The translations under genes and the position numbers were made by a program. The notes beneath the pieces were generated by a model that saw only the letters and a list, made by a program, of their open reading frames with translations, had not been told where the DNA came from and did no database searches. From Roseisolibacter agri (GTDB lineage Bacteria > Gemmatimonadota > Gemmatimonadetes > Gemmatimonadales > Gemmatimonadaceae), in contig NZ_BRXS01000005.1 of NCBI RefSeq assembly GCF_030159095.1, positions 186,001-250,000 of the forward strand: DNA of 64,000 bases. Direction: 5' to 3'. Below, piece by piece: positions 1-8,132 of this stretch (positions are counted from its first letter, which is position 1; each line of letters begins with the position of its first letter).

Positions 1-702
1 GCGCTCGCGACGCGGCTGGACGGCGATGCGTGGCACGTCTTCCAGAACGGCGCCAGCATCGCCCACCTCGGCAACGGCGGCTCGCGCTCGGCCGGCCTCT
101 CCGACGAGACGGTCGCGGCGCTGCTCGCGCAGGCGCGCGCGACCGGGCGCGCGCTCGAGCTGTACTCCGACGACGGCTACGCGGTGCTCGCGGGGCGCGC
201 GGAGGCCGTCGAGCGCGCGCAGCGCCACGCGTCGCTCATCGGCGAGCCGTACCAGCCCGTGGACGCCGACGCGTTCGCGCGCACGCCGGGCCGCGTCATC
301 GTGCGCGGCCAGTGGATGCTCGCGCACGACGAGCTGGACGCGGTGCTCGCCGATCCCGCGCCGCGCGCGCGGCTGGTGCCGTCGCTCTCCCCGTTGATGC
401 CCGAGACGACGTTCGTGAGCGTGCTCGATCCGCAGATCGACAAGGTGGTGGGCGTGCGCACCGTGGCCGAGGCGTACGGCGTGCCGCTGTCGGCGGTGAT
501 GTTCGCGGGCGACGGCGGCAACGACGCCGCGGCGATGACGGCGGTCGGCGAGGCGGGCGGCTGGCCCGTCGCGCCCGCGAACGCCGAGCCGGAGGCGCTG
601 GAGCGCGCGCACGACGTCTTCGCGCACGTGGACGATGGTGGCCTCGCCGATGCACTGGCGCGCGCGCTGGCCACGCACGGCAACTCGCACGGCGATCGCT
701 GA
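1..702 (+). CDS. HAD-superfamily IIB (Cof-type) sugar-phosphate phosphatase, 5' truncated by window edge
   Basis: The frame is open from base 1, so the N-terminus, including the DxD nucleophile motif, lies outside the window. The visible C-terminal part has the Cof-type motif IV, GDGGNDAAAM, near the end. In the HAD IIB family this binds the catalytic Mg2+ and follows the C2 cap. A cytosolic phosphatase acting on a phosphorylated sugar or similar small metabolite is the family role; the substrate cannot be read here. It ends 26 bp before the SDR gene on the same strand, so the two may be co-transcribed. Family call is firm, substrate unknown. Confidence 0.85.
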   Translation, partial: ALATRLDGDAWHVFQNGASIAHLGNGGSRSAGLSDETVAALLAQARATGRALELYSDDGYAVLAGRAEAVERAQRHASLIGEPYQPVDADAFARTPGRVIVRGQWMLAHDELDAVLADPAPRARLVPSLSPLMPETTFVSVLDPQIDKVVGVRTVAEAYGVPLSAVMFAGDGGNDAAAMTAVGEAGGWPVAPANAEPEALERAHDVFAHVDDGGLADALARALATHGNSHGDR

Positions 703-728
703 CGCTTCACCACTCGAGACAGGAACGC

Positions 729-1583
729 ATGCAGGATACGAAGGACACGCCCGTCTGGTTCATCACCGGCTGCTCCACCGGCTTCGGCCGCGAGCTGGCG
801 CGCGCGGTGCTCGACCGCGGCTACCGTTGCGTGGTCACCGCGCGCAATCCCGACAGCGTGCGCGACATCGCCGAGGCGCACGGCGAGCGCGCGCTGGTCG
901 CGAAGCTCGACGTCACGGTGCCCGCGGAGGTCGAGGCGAGCGTGCGCGCGGCCGAGGAGCGCTTCGGCCGCATCGACGTGCTGGTGAACAACGCGGGCAT
1001 CGGCTACTTCGGCGCGATCGAGGAGAGCGACGAGGCCGAGGTGCGCCGCATGTTCGAGATCAACGTGTTCGGGCTGGGCCGCATGACGAACGCGGTGCTG
1101 CCCGGCATGCGGCGGCGGCGCGCCGGCCACGTCGTGAACATCGCGTCCATCGGCGGCATCCGCGCGTTCCCGGGCGTGGGCTGGTACAACGCGACGAAGT
1201 TCGCGGTCGTCGGCCTCTCCGAGGCGCTCTCGCTCGAGACGGCGCCGCTCGGCATCAAGGTCACCGTCGTGGAGCCGAGCGGGTTCCGCACCGACTGGGC
1301 GGGCCGCAGCGCGAACGACGCGACGACGCGCATCGCCGACTACGCGGAGACGGCGCACACGAACCAGGGCACCATCCGCGGCTACAGCGGCAAGCAGCCG
1401 GGCGATCCGGTGCGCGCGGCGGCGGCGATCATCGCGGCCGTCGAGGCGCCCGAGCCGCCGCTGCACCTGCTGCTGGGCAAGGGCGCGATGCGCGGCGCGC
1501 GGTGGAAGCTCGACCTGCTGAAGGCGAACTTCGACGCGTGGGAGGCGACGACCGTGGGCGCGGACTTCCCGGAGGGCAGCTGA
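729..1583 (+). CDS. Short-chain dehydrogenase/reductase (classical SDR)
   Basis: The 284-residue protein has the full classical SDR set: TGCSTGFGRE (TGxxxGxG nucleotide loop) near residue 12, NNAG near residue 86, and catalytic Tyr153 and Lys157 in YNATK. A substrate-side motif EPSGFRTDW follows. Family role is NAD(P)-dependent oxidation or reduction of an alcohol or carbonyl; the overall look matches oxidoreductases annotated as SDR family NAD(P)-dependent. The ATG at 729 was chosen because AGACAGGA lies just upstream and the protein begins right before the first beta strand. It follows the HAD gene on the same strand. Confidence 0.9.
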   Translation: MQDTKDTPVWFITGCSTGFGRELARAVLDRGYRCVVTARNPDSVRDIAEAHGERALVAKLDVTVPAEVEASVRAAEERFGRIDVLVNNAGIGYFGAIEESDEAEVRRMFEINVFGLGRMTNAVLPGMRRRRAGHVVNIASIGGIRAFPGVGWYNATKFAVVGLSEALSLETAPLGIKVTVVEPSGFRTDWAGRSANDATTRIADYAETAHTNQGTIRGYSGKQPGDPVRAAAAIIAAVEAPEPPLHLLLGKGAMRGARWKLDLLKANFDAWEATTVGADFPEGS

Positions 1584-1624
1584 CCGCCTCTTGACGCCCG
1601 GCGCACCAACTATCAGCATAGTAT

Positions 1625-1654
1625 GAAGCGCCGCGGCGGCTGCCGCGGCGCTTC
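1625..1654 (+). terminator. Perfect 12-bp hairpin between SDR gene and TPR lipoprotein gene
   Basis: GAAGCGCCGCGG and CCGCGGCGCTTC pair exactly around a CGGCTG loop, 41 bp after the SDR stop. There is no T tract. It could end SDR transcription. Alternatively, TTGACG (1591-1596) plus CAGCAT (1614-1619, 17-bp spacing) could be a promoter that starts an mRNA at the foot of this hairpin, making it a 5' stabilising structure of the next gene. Confidence 0.55.
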
Positions 1655-1689
1655 GTGCTGACGGGTGGCCGACCTCGCGGGAGACGCGC

Positions 1690-3279
1690 ATGGACCGCCG
1701 GACGCGTGCCGTTTGCAGGGGGATCGGAAGCCGGGTGGCCGTGCTCGCGGCCGCCGTCCTCGCCATCGGCTGCGGCGGCGCCGCCCGTGCCCGGCGCGCG
1801 GCCGACGCGCGCGCCCTCGCGGCCGCCGACGCGCAGGTGCTCGCGGGCTGCTACGACTGCCTGCGCGCGGCGCGCGACGCGTACGAGCGGCTGGCCGCGG
1901 GAGGCGGCGCCGACTCGGTGCGCGTGCGGCTGTTCGAGACCGAGGTGCTGCTCGCGCTGCGGCAGAAGGAGCTCGCGCTGGACGCGACCGCGCCGCTGGA
2001 GCGCGCACGAACGCTCGCGCCGCGGCTGCCGGCCGCGCTGGAGCCCGCGCGCGTGCTGGCGATGGTGGACGCGGTGCTGCCCGATCCCGACGGCCTCCCG
2101 CTGCAGGTCATGGCCGGCCATCGCCGGCGCAACCTGCCCGCGCTCGGCCGCATGGACGGCGACGTCCGGTGGCTGGCCGCGAGCGGCTGGTCGCCCGCCG
2201 CGCGCGCGTATCTCGCGCTCGCGCTCGAGTGCTCCAACGGGCGGCGTCCCAGGGAGCGTCCGGCGGGCGATCCGCCGCTCGTCACGTACCGCATGAGCTT
2301 CTGCGCGCGCGTGGACACGGCGGCGCTCCGGCGCGTGCACGAGCAGGTGCCCGGCTTCGTCGAGACCGCGTACTACCGCGCGCAGTCCGCGACCGGCCTG
2401 GCCGCGGAGACGGGCGGCGGCGAGGCGCGCGCGCTGTTCGAGGTCGCGTACGCGCGCTTCCCGGACGCGCCGGGGCTGACGTTCGCGTTCGGGTGGCTGG
2501 AGACGATCGTCGGCGACTGCGAGGCGGCGGTGCGCCGCTATGACGAGACGATCGCGCGCGAGCCGGCACACGAGCGCGCGTGGCTCCAACGCACCGTCTG
2601 CCTGTCCGCGATGCACCAGGACTCGGCCGCCATCGCGTCGGCGACGCGCCTGATCGCGCTGCGCTCCGCGTACGCGAGCGACGGCTACTACTGGCGCGCG
2701 CTGAGCCACCTGCGGCGCACCGAGCTGGCGGCGGCACGCGGCGACGCCGACACCGCGAAGGCGCGCAGCCGCGCGGCGAACGTCCTGACGCTGGCCGGCG
2801 TGATCGAGCACGACCAGGGCGACCTGCCGGTAGCGGAGCGGGATCTGCGCGAGGCGCTGGATGCGCCGAGCGGGCCGGCGAACTGCACGGCGGCGTCGTA
2901 CCTGGCGCGCGTGCTGTCGCGCGTGGAGCGCTGGCGCGAGTCGGCGACCCAGTTCGAGGGCGCGATGGGCTGCTTCGACGGCAAGGTGTCGCAGCTGCGC
3001 GCCCGCATCGAGGAGCTGCTGGCGAGCGCGGCGCGCAACCCGGAGTACACCGCCGCGCGCGTCGCGCGGCTGGCGGCCGACAGCGCGGAGCAGCGGCGCA
3101 GCTATCACACGTCGGCGTTCAACGCGGCGAGCATGCACGCGCGCACTGGCGGCTTCGCGCGCGCATCGGAGCTGCTCGACATCGCGGCGCGCGACAGCGC
3201 GCGCGCCGACGTGATCGCGAAGCTGCGCGAGGCGATGAAGGCGCGGCCGGTGGCTCGCACGGGCGGCGCCGCGCGCTGA
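1690..3279 (+). CDS. TPR-rich exported lipoprotein, function unknown
   Basis: 529 residues. A signal sequence with the lipobox LAIGC near residue 28 predicts lipid attachment in the envelope. The rest is alanine/arginine-rich helical repeat of TPR character (for example AERDLREALDAPSGPANCTA and ESATQFEGAMGCFDGKVSQL), consistent with a protein-protein scaffold. Several scattered cysteines (CYDC, CTA, GCF) could form disulfides. I do not recognise a specific family. It is the last plus-strand gene before the convergent AsnC regulator, with only 11 bp between stop codons. Confidence 0.75.
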   Translation: MDRRTRAVCRGIGSRVAVLAAAVLAIGCGGAARARRAADARALAAADAQVLAGCYDCLRAARDAYERLAAGGGADSVRVRLFETEVLLALRQKELALDATAPLERARTLAPRLPAALEPARVLAMVDAVLPDPDGLPLQVMAGHRRRNLPALGRMDGDVRWLAASGWSPAARAYLALALECSNGRRPRERPAGDPPLVTYRMSFCARVDTAALRRVHEQVPGFVETAYYRAQSATGLAAETGGGEARALFEVAYARFPDAPGLTFAFGWLETIVGDCEAAVRRYDETIAREPAHERAWLQRTVCLSAMHQDSAAIASATRLIALRSAYASDGYYWRALSHLRRTELAAARGDADTAKARSRAANVLTLAGVIEHDQGDLPVAERDLREALDAPSGPANCTAASYLARVLSRVERWRESATQFEGAMGCFDGKVSQLRARIEELLASAARNPEYTAARVARLAADSAEQRRSYHTSAFNAASMHARTGGFARASELLDIAARDSARADVIAKLREAMKARPVARTGGAAR

Positions 3280-3290
3280 TCGCGCGCCGC

Positions 3291-3713
3291 CTACAGCTTG
3301 TGCGTCGACAGCAGCAGGCTGGTCTCGGAGCTCGAGATCCCGCGGATCTCGCGGATCCGCCGCAGCGCCTCGTCGAACGCCTCCAGGCTGTCGGTCGCCA
3401 GCTCGGCCACGATGTCCCAGCGGCCGTTGGTCGTGTGCAGCGCGCGCACCTCGGGGTAGCCGCGCAGCGTCTTCAGGATCTCGCGCGCCCGCTCCCCCTC
3501 GACCGCGATCATCATCACGGCGCGCACCGGCTGCGGCTCGGCGTCCGGCGTCGTGCGGACCGTGAAGCCGAGGATGATCCCGCGCTCGGTCAGCCGGTCG
3601 ATCCGGTTCTGGACCGTGCCGCGCGAGACCTTGAGCTGCTGGGCGAGGCTGGCGACCGAGGCGCGGGCGTTCTCACGCAGCAGGCCGACGAGGCGGAGGT
3701 CGGTGGCATCCAT
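3291..3713 (-). CDS. Lrp/AsnC-family transcriptional regulator
   Basis: 140 residues, the usual Lrp/AsnC length. N-terminal winged helix-turn-helix (residues about 4-60, VASLAQQLKVSRGTVQNRID) followed by the RAM/ACT-like ligand domain (VRAVMMIAVEGERAREIL, then HTTNGRWDIVAEL). These proteins are octameric amino-acid-sensing regulators. The gene is divergent from arginase and ornithine aminotransferase, so arginine or ornithine catabolism is the likely target by context. The ATG at 3713 fits family length. No clear Shine-Dalgarno is seen; a perfect GGGGCA/TGCCCC inverted repeat (3714-3729) abuts the start and may be an operator. Confidence 0.92.
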   Translation of the reverse strand: MDATDLRLVGLLRENARASVASLAQQLKVSRGTVQNRIDRLTERGIILGFTVRTTPDAEPQPVRAVMMIAVEGERAREILKTLRGYPEVRALHTTNGRWDIVAELATDSLEAFDEALRRIREIRGISSSETSLLLSTHKL

Positions 3714-3873
3714 GGGGCATGAGTGCCCCTGGTTGCGCAGAATGTCAACGAACGCTGGCGAATCGCGAGAATGGGCGTGCTGATCGCACGGACTTCTGGC
3801 TTGTTGCTGACGTCGCCGGCCGGCATCCTGCGTCCACGGGGGCGACGATCCCGCGTCCGCCCACCGCCGACCG
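3714..3873. promoter_or_regulatory. Divergent intergenic region between AsnC regulator and arginase
   Basis: A 160-bp gap. On the minus strand a TTGACA (3748 down to 3743) sits upstream of the regulator start, with a weak ACTCAT at 18-bp spacing. The inverted repeat GGGGCA-TGAG-TGCCCC (3714-3729) overlaps the presumed -10/start area, a reasonable place for autoregulation. No convincing promoter is seen for arginase. Confidence 0.45.
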
Positions 3874-4881
3874 ATGCGCCAGCCGATGTCCGCCGCGACC
3901 CTGTCCGTTGCCCATCCCACCCCCCGCCCGCGCCACGCCTCCGGCGAGGCCGGCGCCTCCGCCGACGCCCGCCGGCGCGTGCGCGACGTCCACGTCGTCG
4001 GCGTCCCGATGGACCTCGGCGCCAGCCGCCGCGGGGTGGACATGGGGCCGTCGGCGATGCGGCTGGCGGGGGTCGCGGAGCGGCTGCGCGCGCTCGGGCA
4101 CGCGGTCGAGGACCACGGCAACGTCCGCGTCCCCGACCGCACGTCGCTGACCGGCTCGGGACGCGAGTTCCTCCCCGCGATCGCGCAGGTGTGCGAGGAG
4201 CTGGCGGCGTTCACGGCGAGCGTCGTCCGGCGCGGCGGCACGCCGCTGATCCTCGGCGGCGACCACTCGCTCGGCGCGGGATCGGTGGCGGGCGTCGCGA
4301 CCGCGCTCGCGGAGCGCGGCGAGGCGCTGGGGCTGATCTGGCTGGACGCGCACGGCGACCTGCACACGCCCGAGTCGAGCGCGAGCGGCAACGTGCACGG
4401 GATGCCCGTCGCGCACCTGCTCGGACTCGGCGACCCGCGGCTCGCGGGGCTCGCGAAGCCGGGCCCCGCGGTGAAGGCCGAGCACCTGGTGTTCGTCGGG
4501 CTGCGCGACCTCGATCCGCCCGAGCAGGCGTTCATCCGGCAGGCGGGGATCCGCGCGTTCACGATGCGCGACATCGACGAGCGCGGGCTGCGCGCGGTGA
4601 TGAGCGACGCGCTCGAGATCGCGACGCGCGGCACGGGCGGCGTCCACGTCAGCTGCGACGCCGACTGGATCGATCCGGCCGAGGCGCCGGGCGTCGGCAC
4701 GCCGGTGCGCGGCGGCGCGACGCTGCGCGAGGCGCACCTCGCGATGGAGATCCTCGCGGACTCCGACGCGATGCTGGGGATGGACCTGGTGGAGATCAAC
4801 CCGATCCTCGATCGGCGGAACCACACGGCGGAGCTGGCGGTCGATCTGCTGGCCTCCGCGTTCGGGCGACGGATTATCTGA
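3874..4881 (+). CDS. rocF: Arginase
   Basis: 335 residues. Arginase hydrolyses L-arginine to ornithine and urea. All six manganese ligands expected for the ureohydrolase fold are present: His131 (GGDHS), Asp158, His160 and Asp162 (DAHGD), Asp262 and Asp264 (SCDADW). NVHGMPV, which distinguishes arginase from agmatinase, is also present. A second ATG at 3889 would trim five residues of a proline-rich, non-conserved N-terminal extension of about 40 residues. Ornithine aminotransferase follows 168 bp downstream, and an AsnC regulator is divergent, giving a coherent arginine-degradation unit. Confidence 0.95.
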   Translation: MRQPMSAATLSVAHPTPRPRHASGEAGASADARRRVRDVHVVGVPMDLGASRRGVDMGPSAMRLAGVAERLRALGHAVEDHGNVRVPDRTSLTGSGREFLPAIAQVCEELAAFTASVVRRGGTPLILGGDHSLGAGSVAGVATALAERGEALGLIWLDAHGDLHTPESSASGNVHGMPVAHLLGLGDPRLAGLAKPGPAVKAEHLVFVGLRDLDPPEQAFIRQAGIRAFTMRDIDERGLRAVMSDALEIATRGTGGVHVSCDADWIDPAEAPGVGTPVRGGATLREAHLAMEILADSDAMLGMDLVEINPILDRRNHTAELAVDLLASAFGRRII

Positions 4882-5049
4882 GGTCGTCCCGACCGCAGCG
4901 AGGGACCTCGTATGCGTCACGCGTTGGATGCCCCTCGCCAGGGGAACGGATCCCTCTCCTTCCCCCTCGCTCCGCTCAGGGTCAGGCCGGGGATGACACC
5001 TGAACGGCCCGCACCCAGCACTCGGCACGCAGCCCACCCGACGACTCCA
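4882..5049. repeat. Intergenic imperfect repeat DNA between rocF and rocD (class G), with a degenerate GCACGCAG stretch
   Basis: Contains GGTCGTCCCGACCGCAGCGA and GAGGGACCTC, then CCCTCGCTCCGCTCAGG and GGGGATGACACCTGA. This phrase type (C.GCAGCGAGGGA / TCGCTCCGCTCAGG) is an inverted-repeat style of mobile intergenic sequence seen in many high-GC genomes. It ends in a degraded copy (CAGCACTCGGCACGCAGCCC) of the 7-bp repeat that flanks other elements in this window. No gene is seen. Confidence 0.5.
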
Positions 5050-6264
5050 ATGGCGACCCTGTCGATCGACCACGAGCGCACGCAGGAATTCATCGCGCGT
5101 GAGGAGCGGTACGGCGCGCACAACTACCATCCGCTGGATCTCGTCATCGAGCGCGGCGAGGGCGCGTGGGTGTGGGACGTCGAGGGGCGGCGCTACCTCG
5201 ACTGCCTGAGCGCGTACTCCGCGGTCAACCAGGGGCACTGCCATCCGCGCATCCTCGCCACGATGGTCGAGCAGGCGTCGCGCGTCACGCTGACGTCGCG
5301 CGCCTTCCGCAACGAGCAGCTGCCCGCGTTCTGCGAGGAGCTGGCGGCGCTGTGCGGGATGGAGATGGTGCTCCCGATGAACACCGGCGCCGAGGCGGTG
5401 GAGACGGCCATCAAGGCGGCGCGGCGGTGGGGGTACGAGCGGAAGGGGATCGCGCGCGACCGCGCCGAGATCCTCGCGTTCACGAACAACTTCCACGGGC
5501 GCACGACGACCATCGTCGGCTTCTCGTCGGAGCCGTCGTACCGCGAGGGGTTCGGACCGTTCGCGCCCGGCTTCCGGCTGCTGCCGTTCGGCGACATCGA
5601 CGCGGTGCGCGCGGCGATCACGCCTGAGACGTGCGCGGTGCTGCTCGAGCCGATCCAGTGCGAGGCCGGCATCCTGCTGCCACCGCCGGGCTACCTTCGC
5701 GCGCTGCGCGCCCTCTGCACCGAGCGCAACGTCCTGCTGATGGCCGACGAGATCCAGACGGGTCTGGGCCGCACCGGACAGACGTTCGCGTGCGACCACG
5801 AGAACGTGCGGCCCGACCTCTACATCCTCGGGAAGGCGCTCTCCGGCGGCTTCTATCCGGTCTCCGCCGTCGTGTCGCGGCGCGAGGTGCTCGGCGTGTT
5901 CGGGCCGGGGTCGCACGGCAGCACGTTCGGCGGCAACCCGCTGGGCTGCGCGGTCGCGCGCACGGCGCTCCGCGTGCTGCAGGACGAGCGGCTCGCGGAG
6001 CGCTCGGCGGAGCTGGGCGCGTGGCTGCTCGACGAGCTGCGCACGATCGCGCATCCGGACCTCGTCGCGGTGCGCGGGCGCGGGCTGCTGGCCGCGCTGC
6101 AGCTGCGCGTGCCCGCGCGCCCGTACTGCGAGGCGCTGAAGGAGCGCGGGGTGCTGTGCAAGGAGACGCACGACACAGTCATCCGCCTCGCGCCGCCGCT
6201 GGTGGTGAAGCGCGACGACCTGGCGTGGGCGGTGGCGCAGATCCGCGCGGTGTTCGCGCGCTGA
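5050..6264 (+). CDS. rocD: Ornithine aminotransferase (ornithine-oxo-acid transaminase)
   Basis: 404 residues, class III PLP-dependent aminotransferase that moves the delta-amino group of ornithine to 2-oxoglutarate, giving glutamate-5-semialdehyde. The sequence follows the ornithine aminotransferase family closely: [20 protein letters not shown] at the N-terminus, [30 protein letters not shown], and the PLP lysine Lys262 in [14 protein letters not shown]. An upstream in-frame ATG at 4912 runs through repeat DNA and is rejected; ATG 5050 gives the family length. It uses the product of the arginase gene directly upstream. Confidence 0.95.
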   Translation: MATLSIDHERTQEFIAREERYGAHNYHPLDLVIERGEGAWVWDVEGRRYLDCLSAYSAVNQGHCHPRILATMVEQASRVTLTSRAFRNEQLPAFCEELAALCGMEMVLPMNTGAEAVETAIKAARRWGYERKGIARDRAEILAFTNNFHGRTTTIVGFSSEPSYREGFGPFAPGFRLLPFGDIDAVRAAITPETCAVLLEPIQCEAGILLPPPGYLRALRALCTERNVLLMADEIQTGLGRTGQTFACDHENVRPDLYILGKALSGGFYPVSAVVSRREVLGVFGPGSHGSTFGGNPLGCAVARTALRVLQDERLAERSAELGAWLLDELRTIAHPDLVAVRGRGLLAALQLRVPARPYCEALKERGVLCKETHDTVIRLAPPLVVKRDDLAWAVAQIRAVFAR

Positions 6265-6311
6265 GCCGCGCCGGCAATGCTCGGCCGGTCGCCGCCGCGC
6301 GTGGCCGGCCG

Positions 6312-6323
6312 TACATTCGCGCG
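6312..6323 (+). promoter_or_regulatory. TANNNT -10 element giving a probably leaderless start
   Basis: TACATT (6312-6317) ends six bases before the ATG at 6324, where a Shine-Dalgarno would otherwise be needed. Transcription would begin at or next to the start codon. Confidence 0.6.
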
Positions 6324-7547
6324 ATGCGCACCCCACGCCGCGTCGCCTCACTCGCGCTCCTCCTGCTCGCGCCGACCGCGCCCGCGGGCCTCCTCTCGCA
6401 GACGCCACGCGCCGCCGCAGCAGCGGTCCGCGGCGTCGTCTTCGTGGACGCGAACGGCGACGGCGTGCGCGGCCCGCGAGAGCAGGGGCTGGCCGGCGTC
6501 GCCGTCTCCAACCAGGACGCGGTCGTCGTCACCGACGCGTCGGGCGCGTTCGCGCTGCCGGGCGCCGGGCGCGGCGTCGCGTTCGTCTCGGTGCCCGACG
6601 GCTACCGGTCGGTCGGGCGCTTCTGGCGCGCGCTGCACGACACGACGACCGCGCTGACGTTCGCGCTGGCGCCCGTGCCGCGCGCGCGCACGTTCACCTT
6701 CGTCCACGCGTCCGATCCGCACGTCGCGCCGGCGGTCGTCGCGCGCACGCAGCGCCTGCGCGCGCTGGTGGACTCGCTGCGACCGGCGTTCGCGCTCGTC
6801 ACGGGCGACCTGGTGCGCGACGCGCTGCGCGTGCCCGAGGCGGAGGCGCGCGGCTACTACGAGCTGTGGACGCGCGAGGCCGCCGCGTTCGCGACGCCGC
6901 TGTGGACGGTGCCCGGCAACCACGAGGTGTTCGGCATCGAGCGGGACAAATCGGGTGTCGACGCGTCGCATCCGCTCTACGGCCACCGGATGTACCGCCA
7001 CTACCTGGGGCCCGAGCACTACTCGTTCACGTACGGCGGCGTGCACTTCGTGGGGCTCAACACCGTCGACGTCGCAGACCAGTGGTACTACGGCCACGTC
7101 GACAGCCTGCAGCTGGCGTGGCTGGAGCGCGACCTGGCGCTGGTGCCGCCCGACATGCCCGTCGTCACCTTCGACCACATCCCGCTGCTCTCGGCGTCGG
7201 AGATCCTGCACGGCTACACCGACCGGCCGCCCGCGCCGTCGCTCATCACGGTCGGCGGGCGCACGGTCTTCCGGCACACGGTCTCCAACGCCGGTGACGT
7301 GCTCGCGCTCCTGCGGCGCCGGCGGCACGTCCTCGCGCTCGGCGGCCACATCCACCACGCCGAGCGGATCTCGCACGAGGTCGAGGGGCTGCGGACGCGC
7401 TTCGAGCAGTCCGCGGCGGTGGTGGGGTCGGTCGCCGTCCGGGGGCTGCGCTTCCCCTCGGGGATCACCGTCTACACCGTGCGCGACGGCGTCGTGGACG
7501 CGGGCCGGTTCGTGCCGCTGGGCCTACCGGAACCCCCACGCCCGTAA
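6324..7547 (+). CDS. Secreted calcineurin-like metallophosphoesterase with N-terminal SdrD/cna-B-like domain
   Basis: 407 residues. A signal peptide (LALLLLAPTAPAGLLSQ) is followed by a short beta domain, RGVVFVDANGDGVRGPREQG, of the DNGDG type seen in SD-repeat/Cna-B modules (about residues 35-105). The calcineurin-like phosphoesterase domain comes next: HASDPHV (D-x-H), VTGDLVRD (GD), VPGNHEVFG (GNHE), FDHIPLL and GGHIHHAE (GHxH), which together supply the binuclear metal centre. C-terminal end resembles CalB-type phosphoesterase proteins with metallophosphatase C-termini. The substrate is unknown. It acts outside the cytoplasm. Start chosen at the leaderless ATG. Confidence 0.87.
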   Translation: MRTPRRVASLALLLLAPTAPAGLLSQTPRAAAAAVRGVVFVDANGDGVRGPREQGLAGVAVSNQDAVVVTDASGAFALPGAGRGVAFVSVPDGYRSVGRFWRALHDTTTALTFALAPVPRARTFTFVHASDPHVAPAVVARTQRLRALVDSLRPAFALVTGDLVRDALRVPEAEARGYYELWTREAAAFATPLWTVPGNHEVFGIERDKSGVDASHPLYGHRMYRHYLGPEHYSFTYGGVHFVGLNTVDVADQWYYGHVDSLQLAWLERDLALVPPDMPVVTFDHIPLLSASEILHGYTDRPPAPSLITVGGRTVFRHTVSNAGDVLALLRRRRHVLALGGHIHHAERISHEVEGLRTRFEQSAAVVGSVAVRGLRFPSGITVYTVRDGVVDAGRFVPLGLPEPPRP

Positions 7548-7641
7548 GCACTTACGTGGTCCGTCCGCCCCGCGGGCGCCGATCCTGCACTCAGGGAGGC
7601 GATGGCGCGCTGGAGCGTGGGCGCGCCCCTCACCATCGACC

Positions 7642-7649
7642 AAAGGAGG
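7642..7649 (+). promoter_or_regulatory. Strong Shine-Dalgarno AAAGGAGG
   Basis: The eight bases match the anti-SD almost perfectly, five bases before the ATG at 7655. This fixes that start over the longer upstream GTG/ATG options and contrasts with the SD-less genes nearby. Confidence 0.8.
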
Positions 7650-7654
7650 CGCGC

Positions 7655-8065
7655 ATGCGCAGATCGCTCTCCACCATCCTCGGGACCGCGGCCGTCGCCG
7701 CCGCGATGCTGCTGCACGCCGACCCGGCGCAGGCGCAGGGCCGCGCACACGGGCAGGGGCACGGCAACGGCCACGGCAACGGCCACAAGGTGCCGCCGGG
7801 CCTCGCGAAGAAGGGCGGCCTGCCGCCGGGCCAGGCGAAGAAGCTCTACCGCGCGGACGACGGCGTGGTCGCGCTGCGCGACGTCTTCGGGCGCAACGGC
7901 TACACGGTCGTGCGCACGAGCGCGGACGGCGACCGCCGCTACGTCTACTACCGCGCGGCCGACGGCGACGTGCGGCGCGCCGTGGTCTATCCGGGCACGG
8001 AGCGGCTGACGTTCCAGAACGTGCCGGACGCGCTGCTGCGCCAGGTGCTGGCCCGCCTGTACTGA
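7655..8065 (+). CDS. Small secreted His/Gly-rich protein, function unknown
   Basis: 136 residues. A clean Sec signal peptide (ILGTAAVAAAMLLHADPAQA) is followed by a GHGNGHGNGHKVPPG stretch and two short repeats, PPGLAKKGGLPPGQAKK. The remaining 75 residues look like a small alpha/beta domain (VVALRDVFGRNGYTVVRTSA). The PPGxAKK motif recalls exported proteins of the RcnB/anti-metal type, but the match is too short to name. The histidine-rich linker could bind metal ions. A strong ribosome site suggests high expression. Confidence 0.7.
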   Translation: MRRSLSTILGTAAVAAAMLLHADPAQAQGRAHGQGHGNGHGNGHKVPPGLAKKGGLPPGQAKKLYRADDGVVALRDVFGRNGYTVVRTSADGDRRYVYYRAADGDVRRAVVYPGTERLTFQNVPDALLRQVLARLY

Positions 8066-8132
8066 GCGCGGCGCGCGGTGGCGCGCATCGCTAGCATGCG
8101 ATGCGCGCCACCGCCGGCGCCTGCCGCCGCCC

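Noticed and set aside
4912-5049. Upstream ATG for ornithine aminotransferase
   Set aside because: Would add 46 residues from intergenic repeat DNA not found in the family.
3745-6408. An 887-codon open frame on the minus strand across rocF and rocD
   Set aside because: Antisense shadow of two strongly conserved genes; composition is Arg/Ala-rich as expected for the opposite frame of high-GC DNA.
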